DNA from: a candidate division CSSED10-310 bacterium
GTDB taxonomy: Bacteria > CSSED10-310 > JAFGJC01
DNA: 10,797 bases
NCBI GenBank assembly: GCA_016929305.1
Contig: JAFGJC010000113.1
Span: 1-10,797, forward strand
Reading direction: 5' to 3'
The translations under genes and the position numbers were made by a program. Each line of letters starts with the position of its first letter. The first letter of the stretch is position 1. The notes under the pieces are model-generated. The model searched no databases, was not told the origin of the DNA, and saw only the letters and a list, made by a program, of their open reading frames with translations. Shown in pieces: positions 1 through 7,113 of the stretch.

Positions 1-53
1 GATCAGAATGGAAACCGTATTAATTTAAAGACATTAGGGTTTTTGGGATTCAT

Positions 54-1259
54 TCAGCAAGTTGTTTTTAAAGGGGCAATCACTCGATCGAAGACCCCCA
101 GTGTTTTGGCAATGGTGAGACCATAGTTTGTTATCGGAATTCCCCGCCGTTGACACTCGTTGATTCGGCGAATCATTTCCATTCTGTTTAGCATGCAGGA
201 TCCGCAGTGAACGACAAGTCTGTAAGATGAAAGATCCTCTGGAAAATCATGACCGGAATAGACTTCAAATGACAGATCCTTTCCGGTATAACGGGTAAGC
301 CATCTGGGTATTTTTACCCTTCCAATGTCATCAGCTTGAACATGATGGGAACAGGCTTCTGCAATCAGGATACGATCGTTGTCGTTTAGATTATCGATAG
401 CTTGAGCACCTTGAATAAGGTGATGGATGTCACCTTTCATCCTGGCAAACAGAATGGAAAATGTTGTCAGAGGAATGTTTTCATTGATATCACCGGCGAC
501 TTTCAGGATAACCTGAGAGTCTGCTATTACCAGAGCCGGCGGCACAGCCAAGTTTTCAAGAATACCGGCTAATTCCCGCTCCTTAACGACAATGGCACAT
601 GCATCACAGTCTAGGATTTCACGGATGACCTGAACCTGAGGGAGAATGAGTCTACCCTTGGGAGCGCCAAGATCAATGGGTACAACAAGCACAACAGTGT
701 TCCCCTCCGTTATCAAATCACTGACAATTTGAGGTTCTTTTTTCATTTCCGGAGGAGCGAGGTCGATGAGTTTTGATTTTAGGAGTGTAATATTTTCACC
801 GGTTTTAGCAGAAGTAGATATAAATGGAATTCCCTGATGAGAGCAGAAATCAATATCCGCTTTACTCGGTGATGCCAGATCGCTTTTATTGAAGACAACA
901 ATTACAGGAATTGTCATCGCGTGAACGTCAGTCAGAATTGCTTTATCTGCATTTGTTATTCCGTTTTCACCGATAACCAGAATCGCCAGATCCGTTCTGA
1001 ACAGAATTTTACGAGTGGATTGTATTCTAAGGGATCCCAATTCACCTTGATCATCAAGACCTGCCGTATCAAAGAATGTCACGGGTCCCAGCGGCAGCAA
1101 TTCATAATGCTTTCCAACCGGATCGGTCGTTGTTCCCGGTTGCTCAGAAACGATGGCTATTTTTTGCTTGGTTATCGCATTAATCAGGGAGGATTTTCCG
1201 GAATTCCGTCTTCCGATCAATGCGATGACAAGCCTTATTCCTCTAGGGGCTTGTTTCAC
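54..1259 (-). CDS. hydF: [FeFe]-hydrogenase H-cluster maturation GTPase HydF
   Basis: HydF is the GTPase and iron-sulfur scaffold that receives the two-iron precursor made with HydE and HydG and delivers it to apo-[FeFe]-hydrogenase in the cytoplasm. The 401 residues match the family's usual length. Visible G-domain motifs are the P-loop GRRNSGKS (16-23), a TTT switch I (43-45), DTAG (64-67) and NKSD (124-127). The C-terminal cluster-binding domain has the diagnostic pattern: C303-x-H305, then 45 residues, then H351-C352-x2-C355. This separates HydF from Era/EngA GTPases. The start is GTG at 1259-1257, which overlaps the aspA stop as GTGA. A GGAGAG ribosome site (plus-strand 1269-1274) lies 9 nt upstream inside aspA, so translation is probably coupled. 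hydE, hydG and the hydrogenase itself are not in the window. No convincing gene is visible in the 53 bp downstream. Confidence 0.96.
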   Translation of the reverse strand: MKQAPRGIRLVIALIGRRNSGKSSLINAITKQKIAIVSEQPGTTTDPVGKHYELLPLGPVTFFDTAGLDDQGELGSLRIQSTRKILFRTDLAILVIGENGITNADKAILTDVHAMTIPVIVVFNKSDLASPSKADIDFCSHQGIPFISTSAKTGENITLLKSKLIDLAPPEMKKEPQIVSDLITEGNTVVLVVPIDLGAPKGRLILPQVQVIREILDCDACAIVVKERELAGILENLAVPPALVIADSQVILKVAGDINENIPLTTFSILFARMKGDIHHLIQGAQAIDNLNDNDRILIAEACSHHVQADDIGRVKIPRWLTRYTGKDLSFEVYSGHDFPEDLSSYRLVVHCGSCMLNRMEMIRRINECQRRGIPITNYGLTIAKTLGVFDRVIAPLKTTC

Positions 1260-2677
1260 TGTTTTTCGCTCTCCAATCCGGGATTTTTATTCCAATCAGA
1301 ACCCAATTTTTGCATATATTTCGGTGAAAGTATGGTTTCTATTGTTTCCTGGTCCAAATATCCATTTTCTCGAATAATTTCTCGAATGCTTTTCTCTGTA
1401 GACAAAGACAAATTAACAATAGTTTCCACAGTTTTGTATCCCAGAACAGGAACCAGCACTGTAACCAGCATTCGACTTTCTTTGACCAGATATTCACATC
1501 TTTCTCGGTTAATTTCCAAATCACGGACACATAATTCTCTGAAGATTTTTGTGGTATTCAAAAGAAGGTGCAGCGACTCGAGAAGGCTGTGTGCGATCAA
1601 CGGCATGAACTGGTTGAGCTCGAGTTGTCCGCTGCTGCAGGCTAAAGATAGTGCGTGATCGTTGGCAAAGACACGAAAAGCGCACTGGGATACCATTTCC
1701 GGAATTACCGGGTTGATTTTTCCCGGCATAATAGTTGATCCTGATTGAACGGCTGGAAGCGTTACTTCTGACAGACCTGTGTCAGGACCGGAACTCAACA
1801 GACGAAGATCCGAGGCTATTTTATGAAGATTGACGGCGTATGTTTTTAGCATTCCCGAAACTTCGGCAAAAGAATCTGTGTTCTGTGTGGCATCTATCAG
1901 GTTCTCCGCTCGGGATATTTTCAATCCGGTAATTCGCCGCAATTCGTCTGTAACTCGAAAAATATAGTTCCGTGGCGCACCAATACCGGTACCAACTGCG
2001 GTACCTCCTAGATTTATGACTTTAATCCGTTCCCTGCATTTAAAGATCCGCCATCGATCGCGAGAAATCGCCTCAGCATAAGCACCAAATGTCATTCCCG
2101 CTGTTATCGGAACAGCATCCTGAAGTTGCGTCCGAGCAGTTTTTAAAACATTTCCAAACATTGTTTCCTTTACCTGAAAGATTTCCTGAAGTGAAGCGAT
2201 TTCAGGTTCTAACTCTGATAAATAATTCAGCGCAGCTATTTTTACAGCCGTTGGATATACATCATTCGTAGATTGATGCATATTGACATCATTCAAAGGA
2301 TCAATGAAAGCATAGTCGCCTTTTTCCCTTCCGGATAACTCTATTGCTCGATTGGCAATGACTTCGTTGACGTTCATATTGGTTGATGTCCCAGCTCCTC
2401 CCTGAAAGGCATCGACCATTATTTGATCATGAAGAGAACCTTCAATGAGTTCATCACAGGCTGTGACTATAAATGGTGTTTTCTGGGATGATAAAAATCC
2501 CAAAGATGCATTTGTCAGGGCACAGGCTTTCTTGACGGATGCAAACGCACTTATAAATTTATCGAATAATTTATATCCCGAGACAGGAAAATTTCTTTGA
2601 GCTCGAACCGTGTGAATACCATAGTATGCGTCATCCGGAATTTCCAATTCTCCCAAACGATCCCTTTCGGTTCTCAT
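1256..2677 (-). CDS. aspA: Aspartate ammonia-lyase (aspartase)
   Basis: Catalyses reversible deamination of L-aspartate to fumarate and ammonium. It belongs to the fumarase/aspartase superfamily and is complete at 473 residues. The N-terminus (RLGELEIPDDAYYGIHT, about 7-23) and the motifs TSTNMN (97-102) and STNDVYPTA (136-144) are typical. The flexible SS-loop signature GSTIMPGKINP lies at 313-323, with S314 the expected catalytic serine and Thr replacing the usual second Ser. IDATQNTDSF (261-270) and RLLSSGPDTGL (292-302) favour aspartase over fumarase C. ATG at 2677 is preceded by a purine-rich GGGGGAA (2682-2688). The next gene, hydF, overlaps its stop codon, and aspA genes are found beside hyd maturation genes in some other anaerobes. 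I infer a role in supplying ammonium or fumarate linked to hydrogenase assembly or anaerobic metabolism. Ordinary aspartate catabolism is the simpler alternative. Confidence 0.94.
   Translation of the reverse strand: MRTERDRLGELEIPDDAYYGIHTVRAQRNFPVSGYKLFDKFISAFASVKKACALTNASLGFLSSQKTPFIVTACDELIEGSLHDQIMVDAFQGGAGTSTNMNVNEVIANRAIELSGREKGDYAFIDPLNDVNMHQSTNDVYPTAVKIAALNYLSELEPEIASLQEIFQVKETMFGNVLKTARTQLQDAVPITAGMTFGAYAEAISRDRWRIFKCRERIKVINLGGTAVGTGIGAPRNYIFRVTDELRRITGLKISRAENLIDATQNTDSFAEVSGMLKTYAVNLHKIASDLRLLSSGPDTGLSEVTLPAVQSGSTIMPGKINPVIPEMVSQCAFRVFANDHALSLACSSGQLELNQFMPLIAHSLLESLHLLLNTTKIFRELCVRDLEINRERCEYLVKESRMLVTVLVPVLGYKTVETIVNLSLSTEKSIREIIRENGYLDQETIETILSPKYMQKLGSDWNKNPGLESEKQ
1269..1274 (-). 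promoter_or_regulatory. Ribosome binding site of hydF inside aspA
   Basis: On the minus strand this reads GGAGAG, 9 nt before the GTG start of hydF and within the last codons of aspA. It supports the GTG start over any internal ATG and fits re-initiation by ribosomes finishing aspA. Confidence 0.7.
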
Positions 2678-2681
2678 ATCA

Positions 2682-2688
2682 TTCCCCC
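2682..2688 (-). promoter_or_regulatory. Ribosome binding site of aspA
   Basis: Minus-strand GGGGGAA ends 4 nt before the aspA ATG. It is a G-rich variant of the Shine-Dalgarno sequence with rather short spacing, but it is the only candidate and supports the ATG at 2677. Confidence 0.55.
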
Positions 2689-2696
2689 GTATTGAT

Positions 2697-2718
2697 TATC
2701 TGATGTCGGGATCAGATA
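2697..2718. promoter_or_regulatory. Perfect inverted repeat upstream of aspA-hydF
   Basis: Two perfect 8-bp arms, TATCTGAT and ATCAGATA, flank a 6-bp centre (GTCGGG on the plus strand). The element lies in the 51-bp gap between the kinase stop (2729) and the aspA ribosome site (2682-2688). It could be a dimeric repressor or activator site, or a weak mRNA stem-loop. The stem is A/T-rich and no T-tract follows on the minus strand, so an intrinsic terminator is unlikely. The TGA/TCA half-sites are separated by 8 bp rather than the 6 bp of CRP/FNR sites, so this is not a standard FNR box. No regulator can be named. Confidence 0.5.
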
Positions 2719-2728
2719 TTGTTTTCTA

Positions 2729-5587
2729 CTAAGAATCCGTGTTATCGGTTTCCCATTTATTGATAATGTTACTTTTTTGTTGAGTATTCCAGTTTTGAAC
2801 ACCTTTCCTGTATTCTTCCTGACCGGTTTTTTCGTATTCCATCTTCAGGACAGGGATACATTCATCGGCAAGCTGTTCGGCGGCGCTATTACTGCCGGAA
2901 ACATTAAGCGTCAATGCTTTGTTTATCTTGATCAGAGCAAATTGGCCGGTGAGTTCTTTTCGATTTCCTAATGACAGTAAATTATGAAACAGATTTTCTG
3001 CTTTGGCATGAAATGTCAGAGCCTCCTGATATCTCCCCATCTTGCGGAGAATAGAAGCCATTAAATTATAGCTTTTTCCCAGGAAATCAGCGATTTCTTC
3101 TTTTTTCTCCACATAGTACAATCGCTCTCTCGATGCTATGGCACGCTGGCAATAATCATACGCATCGTCCACAATTTCGTTGTCAAGCAAGATGGATGAT
3201 TTTTCGTGGTAGCCCCGCGCAATAAGATCGACGAGCATTGAAGTATGTTTTTCATTGAGAAGGGCTTGCCAGATGGATATGGCGGAATCAATGTATTTAT
3301 AGGCTTGCTCAAATCGCTGGCATGCGTGATGTGACACTGCAGTGTTGTGGTTGAGCCGTGCAAAGTCGATAAAAAGATGTTTCTGTCCGTGCGCTTCAAT
3401 TAGTCTATCCATAATATGTTTCGCTTTTTGAAAAAAGTATAACGCCTTGTTATCCTGACCGAGAGCTTGCAGTGCCAGTCCCTTGTTATTGTAACTTTTA
3501 AAAAGATAGTGAAGATTCTGTGAATGTCCTTCTAAAAACACAAGTTTTTCAAGAATTTTTATCGTTTTATCGTAAAACAACAGACTATTTGAAAGATTTC
3601 CCATGAAATGAAGGATCAGAGCATGATTCATGTATATCTGAGACAGTTCTGGAGAATATTTCCCTTGACCTTCATTAAAGACAAGCGTTTCTCCCAGGGA
3701 AATCGCCTGTTTACTTAATTCTAGAGCCTCCTTTCGTTTACCAAGATTGAGCAATGTGGATGATTTATGTAAATACAATCGTGCCAGACGGAATTGATAG
3801 GAGAAGTCTTTTATGCCATCAATGGATTCCAATACATGGATGGCTTTGTTGTAAACGGGAATACTGGCTTTCATATTACCCAGATAGGTGTAAGTAAAAG
3901 CCTTATTCTGAAGGATATCGCTTATGCCGGCAATCCATATCGCTTTGTTCTTATCGGACAAGTGTTTCTCAAGAAGATAAAGTCCCTCATCGAAAGTTGA
4001 CAAGGCTTTTTCAAATTGTCCGAGTTGTAACATGCAAAGTGCTTTGTTTGAATAGCAGCGCGCGAGATGATTCCATCCTATTTTTTCAACATAAACATCC
4101 CGATATTTTTCTGCGAGATGTATATACTTATTATATGTTTCGATGGCTTTTTCAAAATCCCTTTGACGCTGGATATGAACGCCTTTGTTATCGTAGAGTC
4201 TGATAAGATTCACAAGGATTGAGAGATCACCGGAATTCAGCAACTGTTCAAGATTATCTGTTGCTTGATTAAAAGCTTCTAAAGCTCCAGGTGCATCTCC
4301 GGCAATGATGCACGCTTCCGCAAGACTGGTTTCCAGAGTTGCCGCATCCGAGAGATATTCATGGAATCCTTTTTCAATCAGTGTTTCGAACATAGCGGCA
4401 AGTTTCCGATAGGCGTCGATGTATACGATTGCAGAATTACTGGATTTTTTTAAGTTGGTTTCTAAATTGGGCACAGTAACATTTAATCCGGTTCTTTCAA
4501 CGGCTTCACAAGCTTTTTTGATCCAAGGGATTGGATTTTCCATTTTCCTGGAGATATCGGAAACAAGATGTGTGTGAGATGTATACGTTGAAGGGGATCG
4601 ATGGATCGGAGGTTTTTTTCTGGAATAAGGGTGCCCGGAAATCCTTGCATAAATATCCTTTAGCACATCAACAACATCGGCGAAATTTTTCCATCGTTCG
4701 GATAAATTCTCTTCGAAACACTGTGCAAGCAACTGTGACAGATCATCAGGAATACCGCGAATGTTTTTGTCCGATGAATCTTGCATGTAGGAATCCAGGA
4801 CGGATCTGGCCAGCAAACCGATTCGCCATGTTAGTTTGCCGGTCAACATTTCCAGAAAGGTAACTCCCCAGCTCCAAATATCCGTTTGCGGATTTAGTTT
4901 TTCTCCTCTCGCCTGTTCGGGTGAGCAGTAAGGCAGTGTCATACCTGCAGACGTCACCAATAGATTTGAAGTGGAATCTTGAGAACTATGCCAGGTAACA
5001 CTCGCTTCTCTGGCACGGGCAAGACCGAAATCGGTTATCTTGGCAATACCTTTTTTGGTTAATAGAACGTTTTGAGGTTTTACGTCTTGATGCACGACAC
5101 CGGATCGATGTGCCGATTCCAATCCCCAAGCCATTTGAATCCCAACATCAATAACGGCTGGCAGGGAGTTTAATTTTCCTTTCTGTATCCATTCTGCCAA
5201 AGATCCGCCATTGACAAATTCACTGAAAATTACCAGCCGGTCTTCGATTGTCCGGAAAAATCGGCAGGCAACCATATGATTTGATTTAGGCAACTCAATC
5301 CACGTCAGAAGCTCCCTCAGAAAAGCTTCTCTGCTTTCCTCATCCTGAAATACAGACTCTAATAGTGTCTTTATTGCATAATAATGTGAGTGGGAATTAA
5401 GATTTTTGACGAGATAAACAATACCAAGACCACCTTTTCCAAGGATGCGTTGGATCTGGTAATCCTTAAGTAACACTTTTCCAGTGGTCCACCGCCCGGC
5501 ATCAGCAAGAAAATGATCATTATTGCCATTATTATCAGCCGGATACGCATGCGTAGCAGTATTGATTTCAGAAACACTTTTCGACAT
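2729..5587 (-). CDS. Hanks-type Ser/Thr protein kinase with C-terminal TPR-like repeats
   Basis: Predicted soluble protein kinase of 952 residues. The kinase domain (about 43-315) has the glycine loop GKGGLG (50-55), catalytic Lys73 in AIK, alpha-C Glu92 (probable), catalytic loop HQDVKPQN (166-173; D168, K170, N173), DFG (186-188), SPE in place of APE (222-224) and DIWSWG (236-241). All residues needed for catalysis appear present; the HRD arginine is Gln167. After a linker (about 320-415), eleven TPR-like units start near residues 420, 466, 513, 560, 606, 653, 700, 747, 794, 841 and 888, an almost constant 47-residue period instead of the classic 34. Such repeats normally bind protein partners. 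No transmembrane helix or PASTA domain is visible. The ATG start has an in-frame stop three codons upstream and GAGGGAG (5600-5606) 12 nt away. It is followed 51 bp later by aspA on the same strand. Substrates are unknown. Confidence 0.93.
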   Translation of the reverse strand: MSKSVSEINTATHAYPADNNGNNDHFLADAGRWTTGKVLLKDYQIQRILGKGGLGIVYLVKNLNSHSHYYAIKTLLESVFQDEESREAFLRELLTWIELPKSNHMVACRFFRTIEDRLVIFSEFVNGGSLAEWIQKGKLNSLPAVIDVGIQMAWGLESAHRSGVVHQDVKPQNVLLTKKGIAKITDFGLARAREASVTWHSSQDSTSNLLVTSAGMTLPYCSPEQARGEKLNPQTDIWSWGVTFLEMLTGKLTWRIGLLARSVLDSYMQDSSDKNIRGIPDDLSQLLAQCFEENLSERWKNFADVVDVLKDIYARISGHPYSRKKPPIHRSPSTYTSHTHLVSDISRKMENPIPWIKKACEAVERTGLNVTVPNLETNLKKSSNSAIVYIDAYRKLAAMFETLIEKGFHEYLSDAATLETSLAEACIIAGDAPGALEAFNQATDNLEQLLNSGDLSILVNLIRLYDNKGVHIQRQRDFEKAIETYNKYIHLAEKYRDVYVEKIGWNHLARCYSNKALCMLQLGQFEKALSTFDEGLYLLEKHLSDKNKAIWIAGISDILQNKAFTYTYLGNMKASIPVYNKAIHVLESIDGIKDFSYQFRLARLYLHKSSTLLNLGKRKEALELSKQAISLGETLVFNEGQGKYSPELSQIYMNHALILHFMGNLSNSLLFYDKTIKILEKLVFLEGHSQNLHYLFKSYNNKGLALQALGQDNKALYFFQKAKHIMDRLIEAHGQKHLFIDFARLNHNTAVSHHACQRFEQAYKYIDSAISIWQALLNEKHTSMLVDLIARGYHEKSSILLDNEIVDDAYDYCQRAIASRERLYYVEKKEEIADFLGKSYNLMASILRKMGRYQEALTFHAKAENLFHNLLSLGNRKELTGQFALIKINKALTLNVSGSNSAAEQLADECIPVLKMEYEKTGQEEYRKGVQNWNTQQKSNIINKWETDNTDS

Positions 5588-5599
5588 GGAAGATTATGT

Positions 5600-5606
5600 C
5601 TCCCTC
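5600..5606 (-). promoter_or_regulatory. Probable ribosome binding site of the kinase gene
   Basis: Minus-strand GAGGGAG lies 12 nt before the ATG at 5587, a little farther than usual. No closer purine-rich site exists, and an in-frame TAA just upstream of the ATG rules out a longer protein. Part of the site abuts one copy of the GACATAAT repeat. Confidence 0.45.
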
Positions 5607-5622
5607 ATCCTGTCACTGGTGT

Positions 5623-5652
5623 ATTATGTCAAGTTTGCAAGTCTCTTGGCAA
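5623..5652 (-). promoter_or_regulatory. Candidate sigma70-type promoter of the kinase gene
   Basis: On the minus strand, TTGCCA (5652-5647) is followed after 18 bp by CATAAT (5628-5623), 10 of 12 consensus positions. It would start transcription near 5616 and give a short leader of about 30 nt. It lies in the 138-bp gap after the aminotransferase gene, where no terminator hairpin was found, so read-through from that gene is also possible. Confidence 0.5.
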
Positions 5653-5725
5653 CCTGCGGTGTCGTGTCTTATCATTTGTTCGAAAGGTTCTGGATCTCTT
5701 TAGAATTCATCTCAGCTGGCAATGT

Positions 5726-6913
5726 TTACAGGTTTTCTTTTAATATCTCAGAAATGGTCATAACAGCGTGTTCGATTTTATCGTTGTCCACCATGGTGAA
5801 GTTCAAGCGCATCGTTTCGCTTCCTTCACCTTTTACCGTAAAAAAGAACTTGCCAGGCACAAAAGCAACTTTTCGCTCCACACACTTCCAATAGATTTTT
5901 TCCATGTCCGAGTTTTCAGGTCCTTCCGCCCAGATGAACATGCCGCCTTCCGGTCTAGACCATTTGAAGTCCGATGGGAAATGACTCTCCATGGCTTTCA
6001 GCATGGCTTCCTGTTTGGGTTTGTATAACTGGATGATTTTTGGCAGATGTTCATAAAGATAGCCGCCAGCAATATATTCTGAAGCGATTGCTTGATTAAA
6101 TGTACTGGTATGAAGATCAACGCCCTGTTTGGCCAGCACCAGCCATTTTCTGATGAGCTCCGGCGCGGCAATGAATCCTATTCGTAGCCCGGGCGCTAAC
6201 ACTTTTGATAACGTTCCTGTATAAACAACATGCTCAGGTGCAAAGCTTTTTAAAGGCGGAACAGGGATTCCGCGGAACCTCAACGCACTGTAAGGATCGT
6301 CTTCAATCGCCAATACATTGTATTTCTGTAGAATATCAGCGATTTTTTTTCTTCGATCCAGAGTGGTCGTCCTGCCGGATGGGTTCTGGAATGTCGGGAC
6401 GAGATAAACAAATTTGACATTTTCTTTTGTAACTGTCTCTTCCAATGATTCCGGTATGACACCGTCTTCATCCATATGAATGCGTGTGTACAACGGTTCA
6501 TAAGGATTGAAAGCTTGTAGCGCTCCCAGATAAGTGGGTGCTTCGACGCCGATTTTATCTCCCTTTGTTATAAGAACTTTGCCAATGGCATCCAGAAATC
6601 CCTGTGATCCGCTTGAAATGAGTATTTTCTCGGCAGGCACCTCAAGATTAATTCTTTCAAAATAGCCGACAAGCGCTTCGCGTAAAGGTATGAAGCCCTC
6701 AGTAAGATCATACTGTAATGCTCGGGATCCATACTTTTCTAAAACTCTTACAGATAATTCGTTCATTAATTCAAGAGGAAAACTGTCGGGAGCAGGAAAT
6801 CCGCCGGCAAGGGAAATCATTCCAGGTTGGGAGACCACCTTCAGAATTTCCCGGATGGCACTGGCTCCCATTCTTTTCGTTCGTTCGGCTAGCAGATGTT
6901 CAAAAGTACTCAT
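5726..6913 (-). CDS. PLP-dependent class I/II aminotransferase (2-aminoadipate/aromatic type)
   Basis: Complete 395-residue fold-type I aminotransferase, expected in the cytoplasm, moving an amino group between an amino acid and a 2-oxo acid. Visible features are SLAGGFPAPDSFP (34-46), SSGSQG for the cofactor phosphate (100-105), NPSG (177-180), the PLP-ring Asp region EDDPYSALRF (204-213) and TGTLSK (232-237), whose Lys237 should carry the PLP Schiff base, followed by APGLRIGF (240-247). The pattern fits the group holding LysN (2-aminoadipate), kynurenine/aromatic aminotransferases and the catalytic half of MocR regulators; there is no N-terminal helix-turn-helix, so it is an enzyme only. 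Substrate cannot be told from sequence. The ATG start has a near-perfect AAGGAGG site 6-7 nt upstream. It has its own promoter candidate and no obvious functional tie to the neighbours. Confidence 0.92.
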   Translation of the reverse strand: MSTFEHLLAERTKRMGASAIREILKVVSQPGMISLAGGFPAPDSFPLELMNELSVRVLEKYGSRALQYDLTEGFIPLREALVGYFERINLEVPAEKILISSGSQGFLDAIGKVLITKGDKIGVEAPTYLGALQAFNPYEPLYTRIHMDEDGVIPESLEETVTKENVKFVYLVPTFQNPSGRTTTLDRRKKIADILQKYNVLAIEDDPYSALRFRGIPVPPLKSFAPEHVVYTGTLSKVLAPGLRIGFIAAPELIRKWLVLAKQGVDLHTSTFNQAIASEYIAGGYLYEHLPKIIQLYKPKQEAMLKAMESHFPSDFKWSRPEGGMFIWAEGPENSDMEKIYWKCVERKVAFVPGKFFFTVKGEGSETMRLNFTMVDNDKIEHAVMTISEILKENL

Positions 6914-6919
6914 TACAAG

Positions 6920-6926
6920 CCTCCTT
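6920..6926 (-). promoter_or_regulatory. Strong ribosome binding site of the aminotransferase gene
   Basis: Minus-strand AAGGAGG with 6 nt to the ATG at 6913. This is the best Shine-Dalgarno match in the window and fixes the start. Confidence 0.8.
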
Positions 6927-7016
6927 AATAAATATATTATGTATCAGCAGCCAAAACTCTTTTGTTCTTAAGGCTTTTTACCCTAAACAAATCTACTATA
7001 ACCAAAAATCGGCAGA

Positions 7017-7045
7017 ATTAGAAGCATTTCAACGTAACTTGTCAA
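7017..7045 (-). promoter_or_regulatory. Candidate sigma70 promoter of the aminotransferase gene
   Basis: On the minus strand, a perfect TTGACA (7045-7040) is followed after exactly 17 bp by TCTAAT (7022-7017), 11 of 12 consensus positions. Transcription would begin near 7010, leaving a leader of roughly 95 nt before the ATG. That is longer than needed, but I see only weak, A/T-rich hairpin potential in it. The promoter lies in the 200-bp gap between the radical SAM and aminotransferase genes and argues that they are separate units. Confidence 0.6.
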
Positions 7046-7113
7046 ACAAATAACAGCTTCAGAAAATTAAGATAAATAACCACTCATCCAAGATTCTCTT
7101 TATCGAGACAAGT

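Noticed and set aside
3..53. A 16-residue ORF starting one base after the hydF stop on the minus strand
   Set aside because: It is very short, ends at once and has no recognisable content; probably a chance frame.
54..1259. Era/Der-type ribosome-assembly GTPase
   Set aside because: There is no KH domain or second G domain, and the C-terminal CxH...HCxxC cluster motif is specific to HydF.
921..1658. Plus-strand open frame of 245 codons antisense to hydF and aspA
   Set aside because: Both opposing genes have complete catalytic motifs, and the Ser/Cys/Arg-rich translation is typical of a shadow frame.
1256..2677. Fumarase C as an alternative identity for aspA
   Set aside because: The DATQNTDSF and SSGPDTGL segments and the N-terminal IPDDAYYGIHT match aspartase better than fumarase.
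2697..2718. FNR or CRP box upstream of aspA-hydF
   Set aside because: The half-sites are TGA-N8-TCA rather than TGA-N6-TCA, and the flanks do not match either consensus; kept only as an unassigned inverted repeat.
5523..5894. Plus-strand open frame of 123 codons spanning the gap between the kinase and the aminotransferase
   Set aside because: Most of it lies antisense to two well-supported genes, it has no ribosome site, and its translation shows no family motif.
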